DNA of 64,000 nucleotides, taken from NCBI RefSeq assembly GCF_002788215.1, contig NZ_CP024845.1:2666001-2730000 (forward strand), written 5' to 3'. The position numbers were made by a program, and so were the translations under genes. The notes beneath the pieces were generated by a model that saw nothing but the letters and a program-made list of their open reading frames with translations, did no database searches and was not told the origin of the DNA. Position 1 is the first letter of the stretch, and each line of letters opens with the position of its first letter. The stretch comes from Halohasta litchfieldiae (GTDB taxonomy: Archaea > Halobacteriota > Halobacteria > Halobacteriales > Haloferacaceae). Positions 54,806-63,696 of the stretch are shown piece after piece.

Positions 54806-56068
54806 ATGGATGAGCGTTCTCCACTGCCTGCCACGAGCATCGGCAGCAGAATCTCCCGTCGCAGCGCATTGGCTGCGGCCGGGAGTCTGCTGTCGGTCTC
54901 GGTAGCTGGCTGTCTCGGTCTCCGAGAACGGGTTTCGCAGACGCTCTCTTCGACCGAACTTAGATCGCTGTGGACGAGTGATCGGACAACCGAGTACGGC
55001 GGCAACCACCACCAGTTTGCCGCGATTGATAGCGTCGACGAGCCGAGAGTCGTCGCCCCCCATAGCAGTCTCACTGGGAGTGACGACTGTGGTGTCACCG
55101 CCGCCGACGGGGCCGGCGAGTCGGCGTGGACCGAACCCATCGACCGAACCCACTGCACCCCACACGCAGTCGGTGATATCGGCACTGGCGTTCGTGACGG
55201 CGGTCGTGAGGTGTTCACCAGCACCGAAAACGGCGAACTGCTGGGATTCGACGCAGTAAGCGGCGACCAAACACTCGACGCCACCGTACTCGACTCGATT
55301 GGCTACACCGCGCCCGTCGTCGGCGATTTTATTGGATCGAACCACGTTGTCGCCGCCGATTTCGAGGGGTTGATCGTCGCCATCAGCCCAGAGTCCGAGG
55401 TCGTCTGGAGCCACGATATCGACACGCGAATCAGTACATCGCCGATTCTCACGGACCTCACAGGCGACAGTGAGCAGGTTCTCGCCATCGCCCACGGTCG
55501 ACGAAGCGATTCGGGAGTGTCGGTGTTCGGAGCCAGCGGCCAGCGGCAGTGGACCGAGCCGGTCGACGCAACGCCGCGGTCGTTCACGACGGTCACGGAC
55601 GGCAGCGACCAACTGCTCGCGGTCGGCACCAGAGAGACCGCAGTCTGTATCGATGCGAACGGTGAGACCCAATGGACGACCCCGTTTGGAGAGGTGGTTT
55701 CTGTCGGCGACAGTCACGACGACCAGCTCCTCGTTGCGGTGAACGATGGTCTCCTGCGGTCGCTATCGGTCGCTGATGGGACCGTCAGTTGGGAGCAATC
55801 GCTGGTCGACGGCGACGAGACCCGGCTCAACGCGCCGGTCGTCGGTGATCCGTTCGGTGATGGAACTCCCACAATCGCCGCGACGACCTACACCGGGGCA
55901 GTCGTCCTGCTGGATACGGCGGGCGAGATCATTGTCCGTCACGAAGGCGACGACTCGATTCACGTCTCACCACAGTTTGTGGATCTCACCGGCGACGGGA
56001 GCGACGACCTCGTGAGTATGGATGGTCACGGTCGACTGAGCGCCTTCGACGTTGGCGACACAGCATAG
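54806..56068 (+). CDS. Tat lipoprotein with PQQ-type beta-propeller
   Basis: 420 residues. It has a twin-arginine signal (Arg18-Arg19 in SRISRRSALAAAG) and lipobox VAGC with Cys36. The mature protein is built of repeated strands such as LLGFDAVSGDQTLDAT, VVWSHDI, LVDGDETRLNAPVVGDPFGDG and FVDLTGDGSDDLVSMD, as in PQQ/FG-GAP propellers. It is probably an outer-surface binding scaffold; no catalytic site is visible. The ending DVGDTA is natural. Confidence 0.75.
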   Translation: MDERSPLPATSIGSRISRRSALAAAGSLLSVSVAGCLGLRERVSQTLSSTELRSLWTSDRTTEYGGNHHQFAAIDSVDEPRVVAPHSSLTGSDDCGVTAADGAGESAWTEPIDRTHCTPHAVGDIGTGVRDGGREVFTSTENGELLGFDAVSGDQTLDATVLDSIGYTAPVVGDFIGSNHVVAADFEGLIVAISPESEVVWSHDIDTRISTSPILTDLTGDSEQVLAIAHGRRSDSGVSVFGASGQRQWTEPVDATPRSFTTVTDGSDQLLAVGTRETAVCIDANGETQWTTPFGEVVSVGDSHDDQLLVAVNDGLLRSLSVADGTVSWEQSLVDGDETRLNAPVVGDPFGDGTPTIAATTYTGAVVLLDTAGEIIVRHEGDDSIHVSPQFVDLTGDGSDDLVSMDGHGRLSAFDVGDTA

Positions 56069-56111
56069 CGGTCCGGAACACCTAACCGACCGCCGCGTCC
56101 CCGTTAGGCTG

Positions 56112-56387
56112 ATGAGCATCGCTGAGGAGCGAATCGATATTCTGTTCGATCTCGCCAAGGAACGAACCTCCGCTGGCGAGTTCGACCGCTCGCGGGAGTA
56201 TATTCGGCTGGCTCGCCGGATTTCCGAGCGAAACCGTTGTGGGCTCCCCCGTGAGTTCAAACGGTTTACCTGCAAGCAGTGCGACGTCGCGCTCCGCCCC
56301 GGTGTCAACGCCCGGGTGCGACTCAACAACGGCCACGTCGTCGTTCGGTGTGACTGTGGCGCAACCCAGCGCTATCCGTATGAATAG
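56112..56387 (+). CDS. rnp4: ribonuclease P protein component 4
   Basis: 91 residues from ATG 56112. The N-terminal helices (SIAEERIDILFDLAKE, SREYIRLARRI) are followed by the Rpr2/Rpp21 zinc ribbon: FTCKQC, then RCDCG. It binds the RNase P RNA and helps process pre-tRNA 5' ends. The longer frame from 56052 overlaps the propeller gene and is not used. The 256 bp after it hold nothing recognisable. Confidence 0.9.
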   Translation: MSIAEERIDILFDLAKERTSAGEFDRSREYIRLARRISERNRCGLPREFKRFTCKQCDVALRPGVNARVRLNNGHVVVRCDCGATQRYPYE

Positions 56388-56643
56388 TCGACTACGATTG
56401 CCACGAAATCAGGACGCTCTCATCGGACCGAATCTAGGCTTCTTCGTTTTCAGTCGAAGATACATCGTCTCCCGCTTGGGTTCTTCGGGGCTCTGGGAGC
56501 CATCAGTCCCGAGCAAACCATAATCGAGCGGCAACTCCTCACGCTGCAGCCTCGACAAGAGAAAGGTGACTATCCGGTCAGATGTACGATGTAGCTGGGC
56601 AAAACTGCTATTGGAACCTGCGGCAACTCATTAACGCAATAGT

Positions 56644-57516
56644 ATGGGCGAGATAGATCGGCGAGGGTCCAGTGGCTACACACACAGTCGACCATCAGTG
56701 CTCACTCGCGTGAGTGAAACGTACCACGCGGTTCGGACGGTACGGAACCGTGCGGGGATGTATCTCCGACGGCGGCTTCGGCCAGCCTCGGCTACTCCCG
56801 TCGACGAACGGAAGTTGGGGGCGATCCTCGACCGCTACAGCGATGACACCGTCTTCGTTCACATCGGGCTCAGCGACATCAATGCCGCCGTCGAGGGCAA
56901 CCCGTTCGAATTCGTGCTGCAAGCCCTCGATAGCCGGTTCGACAGCATCATGGCCCCCGGCTTTACCCCCTCGTTTCGGAAAGACGATGGACGGGTCTAC
57001 CACAAACAATTTTGTGCCCCACGGTTCGGGACGTTCTCGAAGCTGTTTCACGCTGCGGCTGACTACCGAACGGACGATGCGACCAACTCGATTTTGGTCC
57101 GTGGTCCCTCCCGCTTCGAGGACTGTGACCACCACGATAGCTGGGCCGAAACGGGCTGTTTTGGCCTGCTCGACCAAGAGAACGTTCGCTACCTGAATAT
57201 CGGTACTGACTGGCTCACCGCCTCACAGCTCCATTATATCGAGTGCTACTTCGATGTGCCCTATGTTCGAACGGCTGCGTACGACGGCATCCTGTATCAC
57301 GACGAGACCAACCACGAGCAGATTACCCAGCGGAGTCACGAGTACCGTAGGCCAGTGACGTGGAACCGAGCCAAAATCAGTGCGTATCTCGCAAGCGAGG
57401 GTGTTCTCGACCGGTATAATTGCAACGGGCTCCGGCTGTTCGCGTTCAACGCCCGTGAGATGCGTGAGGCACTCGCCCCGAAGATCGCCGGGGACCCATA
57501 CTATCTGGTTACCTGA
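56644..57516 (+). CDS. AAC(3)-family N-acetyltransferase-like protein
   Basis: 290 residues. TVFVHIGLSDINAA, IMAPGFTPSF, RTDDATNSILVRG and LNIGTDWLTASQLHYIECYF align with the conserved elements of aminoglycoside 3-N-acetyltransferase-like proteins. Such proteins in archaea usually act in surface-glycan or cofactor acetylation rather than drug resistance. Several usual glycine and histidine positions look changed, so activity is uncertain. The basic N-terminus (RRRLRPAS) may be membrane-associated. Confidence 0.7.
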   Translation: MGEIDRRGSSGYTHSRPSVLTRVSETYHAVRTVRNRAGMYLRRRLRPASATPVDERKLGAILDRYSDDTVFVHIGLSDINAAVEGNPFEFVLQALDSRFDSIMAPGFTPSFRKDDGRVYHKQFCAPRFGTFSKLFHAAADYRTDDATNSILVRGPSRFEDCDHHDSWAETGCFGLLDQENVRYLNIGTDWLTASQLHYIECYFDVPYVRTAAYDGILYHDETNHEQITQRSHEYRRPVTWNRAKISAYLASEGVLDRYNCNGLRLFAFNAREMREALAPKIAGDPYYLVT

Positions 57517-57637
57517 CTGTCGACGGGCAGAGTACGCTGTGCGGATTCGACTGTGTGACTGCCTCACAGGCCGCGAAACCGCGAGATCCCATCGAAGGCT
57601 TTATTCGGGGCTGTGGCCTTCGACTCGATAAGTAACC

Positions 57638-58168
57638 ATGGGAGAGAAACCTGCCTCGATGTACAGGGATATCGACAAGCCCTCGTACACACGACGTGAC
57701 TACATCACCGGTATTCCGCAGTCGAAGGTCGCACAGCACAGCATGGGAGACCTCCAGGCCGATCCCGACGACTACCCCGTCCAGATCAGCCTCGTCTCCG
57801 AAGAGGCCGTTCAGCTCCGCCACGGCTCCCTTGAGTCCTCGCGGCTCTCGGCCAACCGCCACCTGCTGAAAACTCTCGGTGAGGGCAACTACAAGATGCT
57901 GCTTCGGAAGTTCCCTCACCAGATCCTTCGGGAAAACAAACAGGCAACCGGCGCGGGTGCCGACCGTGTTTCCGACGGAATGCGCCAGTCGTTCGGTAAA
58001 ATCGTCGGCACGGCCGCCCGCATGGGTGCCGACGAGCCGATCTTCACGGCCTACTGTACCGCCGAGCAGGCCCCAGTCGTCAAGGAAGCGTTCCGACGCG
58101 CCTACAACAAGATCTCGCCGCCGTGCCGCATCGTTGTCGAGCGTGGCGAAGATCTCCTCGTCTCGTAA
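57638..58168 (+). CDS. rpl10e: 50S ribosomal protein uL16 (L10e)
   Basis: 176 residues. [20 protein letters not shown], the [15 protein letters not shown] stretch, [22 protein letters not shown] and [11 protein letters not shown] are diagnostic. It contacts the P-site region of the large subunit. A ttta box near 57600 precedes it. It is monocistronic or followed by the ATP-grasp gene after 50 bp. Confidence 0.97.
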   Translation: MGEKPASMYRDIDKPSYTRRDYITGIPQSKVAQHSMGDLQADPDDYPVQISLVSEEAVQLRHGSLESSRLSANRHLLKTLGEGNYKMLLRKFPHQILRENKQATGAGADRVSDGMRQSFGKIVGTAARMGADEPIFTAYCTAEQAPVVKEAFRRAYNKISPPCRIVVERGEDLLVS

Positions 58169-58218
58169 ACTGAATCGAATCACCACCACTTTTGCAGTCT
58201 CCCCCTAATCACCAGCGT

Positions 58219-59094
58219 ATGCTCCGGCTCGCGGTCTCGACCAGCTCCGAAACCTTCGACCGAATACGCGAGCCACTCGCTGATCGCGGCATCGAAATCG
58301 GCCATCTACAGGCCAAAGAGCGGTTGATTCAGCTCACTGGCCGCGAGCCAGTCGACCCCACAGCCGAGTTCGATGTCGGTTTTGTTTATCCCGGTCGACT
58401 GATGGAGGGCGCAGCCATCGACGCGGTCCACGACCTCCCGTGGGTCAATAGCCGCGAGTCAGTCCTCACCTCTCGAAACAAAGGTGGCGTCATCGCGGCC
58501 CTCGATGCCGCCAACCTGCCGGTTCCCGAGAGCGTCATGCTCTCGAACCCGGTCGATGAGTCAGTCGTCACCGACGCAGTGGGCGACCTCTCGTTTCCAG
58601 TCGTCATCAAACCCAACTCCGCGACTCGGGGGGTCGGCGTCGCAAAGGCGGCCGATATGGATAGCCTGCTTGGGATCGTCGACTACCTCAACCTCATCCA
58701 CGATTTCCGGTCGACCGGCGACAAATCCTATCTGATTCAGGAGTACCTACCGGATGCTCGGGACTACCGCGTGATGGTCGTGGATGGCGACTGTGTGGGA
58801 GCCGTTGAGCGTCGACTGCCCGAGAAACTCGCAGATGGTCGGTGGAAACACAACGTCCACCGCGGTGCGGAGGCGACTGGGATTGAACTGCCCGCCGAGC
58901 ATCAGCAGCTTGCTGAGCAGGTTGCTGAGGTGCTTGGAATCTCGTATCTGGGTGTCGACCTGCTCGAAACTCCTGACCGACTCGTGGTCAACGAAACCAA
59001 TGCCCGGCCAACCGTGGATGCAGCGACCAAGTACGACGAGGACTTCTATGATCGGCTGGCTACGCTTATCAACCGAACCGCGAACACAGCGTAG
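58219..59094 (+). CDS. RimK-like ATP-grasp ligase
   Basis: 291 residues from ATG 58219 (MLRLAVSTSSETFDR). A pre-ATP-grasp domain precedes SFPVVIKPNSATRGVGVAKA (the ATP-lysine loop), YLPDARDYRVMVVDGD, HRGAEATG and VNETNARPTVD (Mg ligands). RimK-type ligases add glutamate or other amino acids to proteins or cofactors, for example F420 or tetrahydromethanopterin tails or LysX-type substrates; which one is undetermined. cttttg near 58190 is a likely TATA element. Confidence 0.8.
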   Translation: MLRLAVSTSSETFDRIREPLADRGIEIGHLQAKERLIQLTGREPVDPTAEFDVGFVYPGRLMEGAAIDAVHDLPWVNSRESVLTSRNKGGVIAALDAANLPVPESVMLSNPVDESVVTDAVGDLSFPVVIKPNSATRGVGVAKAADMDSLLGIVDYLNLIHDFRSTGDKSYLIQEYLPDARDYRVMVVDGDCVGAVERRLPEKLADGRWKHNVHRGAEATGIELPAEHQQLAEQVAEVLGISYLGVDLLETPDRLVVNETNARPTVDAATKYDEDFYDRLATLINRTANTA

Positions 59095-59327
59095 CGACCC
59101 TGTATTCACCGATTGTAGTACTCAAATCGTCGCGAACCGAAGCCGGAGCCGCAGCGGCGAAATCACACACTGGCTCGATGGCAGGCAGTTGTTCGGAGTG
59201 GTCTCTCTATGCCGTTTTTGAAAGATGAAGCTATCTGGACACGAGATGTGTACTGAGTAGATGTACTTGGAAAGTAGAGGTTTGTTCTCCCTCACGCAAA
59301 GTTAGCACCATACAATCGGATGGAAAC

Positions 59328-60194
59328 ATGTATGACAAAATTCTCGTTCCAACAGATGGAAGCAATGCCGCAAAAAAAGCCGTTGCAGAAGGAATCGCTC
59401 TTGCCAAGCGGTTCAACGCATCTCTCCACGCCATCTATGTTATCGAATACAACAATCACCCCGACAGGGTCAAATCCGAACTTTCCACCGAGTTAGCTAC
59501 CCAGGGAAAACGAGTGCTCGGCGATGTCTCCGCCAGAGCCGATGATAAAGAGGTCGACATCACGACCCAGGTCATCGAACCCGGCCAGCCAGTGCATCAG
59601 GAAATCATCGAGTATGGCACCGAACACGATGTCGACGTGGTGGTAATGGGAACCCACGGACGGACTGGACTGAACCGCCTGGTTCTTGGCAGCGTCGCCG
59701 AGCGAACGCTCCGGATCTCGCCGATACCGGTTCTCACCGTCCACGAAGCGTCCGATATCGTCTCGGAGTTCGAAACGATACTCCTACCGACCGATGGCAG
59801 TAAGACGGCCACTACAGCCGCAACACACGCGATACAACTCGCGGTAATGACTGATGCGACGCTCCACGTCGTTCACGCTGTCGACCTCACGATTATCGCG
59901 GGTGAGTACGGCAGTGGCAAAGTACTGGACTCATTGGAGACCGCAGGCCAACAGGCAGTCGACACCGTCATCGAACGCGCCACTGACGCGGGTGTCCAGT
60001 CGGTTGAGGCATCTATCCTGAGTGGGTCTCCCTCCAGAGCAATCGCCGACTACGCTGCTGATCGCGATGTCGACCTCGTCGTGATGGGAACGCATGGTCG
60101 AAGCGGTCTTGAGAGGTTCCTCATCGGGAGTGTGACCGAGAAAGTCGTCCGTCTCGCCGAGATGCCGGTGTTGTCGGTGTCGCCCTCAAAGTAG
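59328..60194 (+). CDS. universal stress protein, tandem UspA domains
   Basis: 288 residues as two Usp domains, about 1-142 and 145-288. Each ends with the nucleotide-binding loop: MGTHGRTGLNRLVLGSVAE and MGTHGRSGLERFLIGSVTE (G-x2-G-x9-G-S). Both keep the glycines needed for ATP binding. It is probably a stress-linked nucleotide sensor. The 233 bp upstream (59095-59327) show nothing clear. Confidence 0.88.
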   Translation: MYDKILVPTDGSNAAKKAVAEGIALAKRFNASLHAIYVIEYNNHPDRVKSELSTELATQGKRVLGDVSARADDKEVDITTQVIEPGQPVHQEIIEYGTEHDVDVVVMGTHGRTGLNRLVLGSVAERTLRISPIPVLTVHEASDIVSEFETILLPTDGSKTATTAATHAIQLAVMTDATLHVVHAVDLTIIAGEYGSGKVLDSLETAGQQAVDTVIERATDAGVQSVEASILSGSPSRAIADYAADRDVDLVVMGTHGRSGLERFLIGSVTEKVVRLAEMPVLSVSPSK

Positions 60195-60627
60195 GACGTA
60201 GTGGGACACTGCCACGACAGTTACTCAGAGTACGAAACTGACCGCCACCCACTAATGAACTGCCACACCGTTCGATCATAGAGGTCGACGACGCATTCGA
60301 CACCGTCTCGGAGGTTTGATTTCCGACCTCCTCATCGAACCAACTCGATATCACGATGATTGTGCTCCTGATTATCGGGGTGGGTGTCCTGCTTCCCGTG
60401 CTCATGATGGGGATGTGATTTGGTAGCATGATAGAGATGTGATTTGGTGGCATGATGGGTCAGTATGAAACAACCGACGGTCGACAAAAGATTGAACGAG
60501 CACAATATAGAAAACCCAACTGGGTGAGGCTATAGCGATTGTTTGTATTTCTTTTTTAAGTGTTCGAGAACTGTTCGAGAGTCGACTGACGGGGAGAGTT
60601 AGGTTGCTGGATGACGCCTCTTGAGAC
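60195..60627. other. gene-free interval with direct repeats and a possible 20-residue ORF
   Basis: Two near-identical 21-bp direct repeats, gatgtgatttggtagcatga and its twin, lie at 60412-60432 and 60436-60456. An ORF 60356-60418 (MIVLLIIGVGVLLPVLMMGM) could be a single-helix peptide or the relic of a membrane protein, and an imperfect inverted repeat (ggaggt and acctcc) lies at about 60309-60331. No convincing gene is present. Confidence 0.4.
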
Positions 60628-61056
60628 ATGCTCTCACGAGTTCTTGTGCCGATGGATGATTCCGACCATGCCGCTGAAGCCCTCGAATACGCTCTTGACA
60701 ACCATCCTGAAGCCGATGTTACCGTCTTACACGTCGTCGGCGTCCCATCGATGATGATGGGTGATGTAGTGGCTCTCGCTCTCGATGAGGATATCAGTGA
60801 GGCTGCCGCTGACCGTGCCGAGCCAGCGTTCGAACGCGCCCGTGAGATCGGCGACGAGCGTGATCGGGAAATCAAAACGGTGGTCGGCATCGGCCACCCT
60901 ACCCGAAATATTCTCGACCGAGCTGAGGACTACGATACGATTGTGGTTGGTGCCCACGGTGCAGATTGGAGTCGTGCGTCGCGACAGTTTCTTGTCGGAA
61001 ACGTGGCTGAGACAGTGTCTAAACGGGCTCCAATTCCCGTAATCATCGTCCGCTGA
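60628..61056 (+). CDS. universal stress protein, single UspA domain
   Basis: 142 residues. VLVPMDDSDHAAEALEYAL opens the domain; the ATP loop is VGAHGADWSRASRQFLVGN, with Asn in place of the final Ser and an altered spacing, so nucleotide binding may be weaker than in the tandem UspA upstream. VVGIGHPTRNILDRA is the usual mid-domain strand. Confidence 0.85.
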   Translation: MLSRVLVPMDDSDHAAEALEYALDNHPEADVTVLHVVGVPSMMMGDVVALALDEDISEAAADRAEPAFERAREIGDERDREIKTVVGIGHPTRNILDRAEDYDTIVVGAHGADWSRASRQFLVGNVAETVSKRAPIPVIIVR

Positions 61057-61075
61057 CCGTTGGCTCACTAGCGTA

Positions 61076-61228
61076 GTGTCGTCGACACCGGTTCACCGAG
61101 ACAGATCGGTTGGGATCACGGTCGACGTTGTCGAGGCGAGTGCCACTGAGGAGGGGATTCGCCGCCACATACAGCGGGAGGAACACGATGGTGGGATGGA
61201 GACTGTGGCTGTCGAAGAAATCGAATAG
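61076..61228 (+). other. possible 50-residue ORF or gene fragment
   Basis: GTG 61076 to TAG 61226-61228, encoding an acidic stretch with TVDVVEASATEEGIRRH and METVAVEEIE. Amino-acid make-up is protein-like and haloarchaeal, but no promoter is clear and no family is recognised. It may be the tail of a decayed gene in this degraded zone. Confidence 0.3.
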
Positions 61229-61307
61229 GCTGAACTCGCTATGGAGGGTCGATACCAGACAGTGGATTCGACGTCGACGCTCTAGAGGGGAGCAACCCTT
61301 CAGTATC

Positions 61308-61787
61308 TCATTTTCGGAGGTTTTCGGAGCGGAGTTCACCTTTGGCGTACCACGTCCGAGGACGAATGGCAGTACCAACCGCGCCAAGGTAGAATACGGC
61401 CACAGTAGCGACGACAACCCAACCCGGGATCATCCCAACTGCTGCAGTTGCGGTCAGCGACTCTGGAGAGAACGCTGTGATTCGAACCAGCCACGCAGCG
61501 ATCAAGATCGTGAACAGCGGCAGGTAGACTCGTCGGAGACGGTGGGCAATGGCTTCTTCAGCACTGGTTTTGATCGTTGGCTCCCGATAATCCTGACTGA
61601 GTTTTTGACGCCAATCGGGGTCGACTAATCCGGCGGAGGGGTCAAGCCCATAGGCAAAGACGTTCTCTTGGAGCTTCCTGACCCTGCTTCGCCAGATATC
61701 GTATCCGCGATACCGTCGCGCTTCGAGTTCAGCGCGAGTCCGTGTCTCATCATCGGCGTCTGGTGTCTGTTTGGGTTCCGTACTCAT
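61308..61787 (-). CDS. DUF2270 family membrane protein, shortened at the N-terminus
   Basis: 159 residues from ATG 61787. LEARRYRGYDIWRSRVRKLQ and the ENVFAYGLDPSAGL, PTIKTSAEEAIAHRLRR segments are typical of DUF2270. From memory, full-length members have a membrane-helix pair before the EARRYRGYD point; here that point follows an 18-20-residue acidic leader directly. Two helices remain (about 92-110 and 120-142). It looks like an in-frame internal or 5' deletion. Confidence 0.6.
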   Translation of the reverse strand: MSTEPKQTPDADDETRTRAELEARRYRGYDIWRSRVRKLQENVFAYGLDPSAGLVDPDWRQKLSQDYREPTIKTSAEEAIAHRLRRVYLPLFTILIAAWLVRITAFSPESLTATAAVGMIPGWVVVATVAVFYLGAVGTAIRPRTWYAKGELRSENLRK

Positions 61788-62102
61788 GTTGTTACTCCGT
61801 TTTGCGGATGTAGTGCGTGAAGACGTCGACACCCTCATTTTGGTCGACGAGATCGCCGAGAAAATCGACCGTGAACGGTCGACTGCCTATCGCTCAGTCC
61901 AGCGGCTGATGCAAGCCGGGTTCATACAGAAACAACAGGTCAACTACGATCACGGTGGCTACTACCATGTGTATCGCCCACGAGATGGTGACGAAATCGC
62001 CCAAGAGATGCAGCGAATGCTCAACGACTGGTACGCACAGATGGACAGCTCATCGGCGAGTTCAGCGACAAGTACGCGACCGAACCCAGTATGGAAACCT
62101 AA
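61786..62102 (+). pseudogene. HTH regulator gene with a single-base frameshift
   Basis: LLLRFADVVREDVD starts abruptly at an ATG that overlaps the divergent DUF2270 start. RERSTAYRSVQRLMQAGFIQ is a winged-helix recognition helix and GGYYHVYRP the wing. After LNDWYAQMD (about 62046) the frame goes Ser-rich, while the next frame gives LIGEFSDKYATEPSMET then TAA at 62100-62102, the expected ending. One missing C (GACCAG to GACAG) would explain it. The N-terminus may also be truncated. Confidence 0.6.
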
Positions 62103-62120
62103 TTTGTTTCGTGATTTGTC

Positions 62121-62388
62121 TCAGATAGCAGTACTCAATTCTTTTCGGCCGCTTAGTTCGTCCGGAACGAGCCGGTAGAATTCGAACTGAACGTCTCGTG
62201 GCGGGCGTCCGAATATGTCGACAAGCGGAATGTGAACTCGTTCGAGCCCCTGAAGCGTTTCAGTGGCAATTGACTCAGTAGTCGTTTCTTCGAGCCGCCC
62301 GCCAGCGATAACGCTCTGCCACATGTCGTTTTGCTGTCCATAGGTCACGAACGTCACAGCACGGTCGGCGAGGTTTCCCTTCTCACTA
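62121..62388 (-). pseudogene. 3' part of a PNPOx-like flavoprotein gene split by an IS
   Basis: KGNLADRAVTFVTYG, the WQSVIAGGRLEE stretch, and the ending LVPDELSGRKELSTAI form the C-terminal half of a pyridoxamine 5'-phosphate oxidase-like (FMN-binding) protein. The N-terminal half is at 63444-63627. Removing the element and one TA restores an uninterrupted 150-codon gene. Confidence 0.85.
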
Positions 62389-63443
62389 TAGTAACCGTTA
62401 GAATTATCAGCCCGTTGTATGTAGTAGGCAGTAATGGCACACCTCGAAGAGACCGGGCTCGACGAACTCCATAAAGCACTCGAAGAAGTCGAGGGGAAAC
62501 GACCGGCACAACGGCTATTAACGGCAATTGCGTACAAAAACGGGATTAGCCAAACCGAGCTTGCAGAATGGAACGACACGGGCCGGCGAACGATCTACAG
62601 TTGGCTCAAACGACTCAATACAGATGAACCGCTTTCGGAAGCAGTTACAGATGATCATCGTTCTGGTAGAAATCGAAAATTATCGGATAAACATCTCGAA
62701 AAATTTCGTGAAACCGTCCGAGATCCTCCGGCTGAAGCTGGATACGATGAACCAGCTTGGACAACATCACTTGCCCGGCACCATCTCAAGGAAACCTACG
62801 ACGTCGAGTACTCGATTCCGAGCTGTCGGCGCCTCCTCAAGGAAGCGGGTCTTAGCTATCAGAAACCGCGGCCGTCGAACGCCAAAGCCGAGCCGGAAGA
62901 CCGCGAGGAGTTCGACGAAACCCTCAAAAAAACCGCCGGGAGCTGGACGCTACAGTCGTCTGTATCGATCAGAAGAAGACATCGGTGAATGGCGATTCAA
63001 CGCAGGCCTGGTTTCGACGAAATTCACGGCCTAGCGTCGAACTATCAGGCCTTCGAGACTGGACGTGTTTACTTGGTGCTGTCACTGACGATGGCCGGTC
63101 GTTTTTCTCACGATTTCCTGAATATGTGACCGCCGAACACGCCAAACATTTCATTTTAGCAGTATATGATGAATTCGAAGAGGATTTGATCGTTGTACTG
63201 GATGGAGCGTCGTACTTTCGGGCGTCGGCCGTCACCGAACTTGCGGAGCGTGATGGACTCGAATTCGTTCGATTGCCGGCGTATCGTCCTGACCTTAATC
63301 CGGTCGAAGAGTGCTGGAGACAGCTCGAATCGGCGTTGGGCAATCGCTACTTCGAGTCAATGAATGAACTCACGACCACCATCGATGCCGCCCTCCATCA
63401 ACTAAGCCTACCTGAAGTGAGTAATTATATCTAACGGTTACTA
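62389..63443 (+). mobile_element. IS630-type insertion sequence, 1055 bp, TA target duplication
   Basis: Terminal inverted repeats TAGTAACCGTTAGA at the left and TCTAACGGTTACTA at the right, each flanked by TA (62387-62388 and 63444-63445). TA duplication and the DDE transposase are IS630/Tc1-mariner features. It is inserted in a PNPOx-like gene in the opposite orientation. Confidence 0.9.
62434..63434 (+). CDS. IS630-family transposase in two frames joined at an A7 tract
   Basis: Frame one (62434-62988) carries the HTH domains: ISQTELAEWNDTGRRTIYSWL and LARHHLKETYDVEYS. Frame two (ORF 62985-63434) carries LIVVLDGASYF and LPAYRPDLNPVEECW, the second Asp and the Glu of DDE. In the -1 frame the missing middle reads NRRELDATVVCIDQKK, with the first Asp. 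The switch point is seven A residues at 62926-62932 (ctc aaa aaa acc). Either programmed -1 frameshifting joins the halves or one A was lost. Confidence 0.75.
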
Positions 63444-63627
63444 TAGCTGCATCGACAGCAAGTCGAAAGTAGAACGTCGACTCCGTTGGATCGTAGCCGT
63501 AGGAGACCGGCATCGAATGGGGGCGTTCGTCGCCCGTCGTACTGAGCGACATGACACCGGTTCCGCCATCTTCGAGAAACGAATCTCGCTCCGCGTCGTC
63601 CATCGCTGTTGCATCGGGGTCACTCAT
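63444..63627 (-). pseudogene. 5' part of the interrupted PNPOx-like flavoprotein gene
   Basis: Starts at ATG 63627 (MSDPDATAMDDAERDSFL) with GTGVMSLSTTGDERPHSMPV, the FMN-binding start typical of the family, and runs to FYFRLAVDA at the IS. A minus-strand TATA-like box near 63650 is intact, so a truncated product may still be made. Confidence 0.85.
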
Positions 63628-63696
63628 ATACGGTGCTACGGCTGGCAGGGTCAAAAGTACGCTCCCGAACGAATCGAAACAGAGCCTGCTTGAGTG

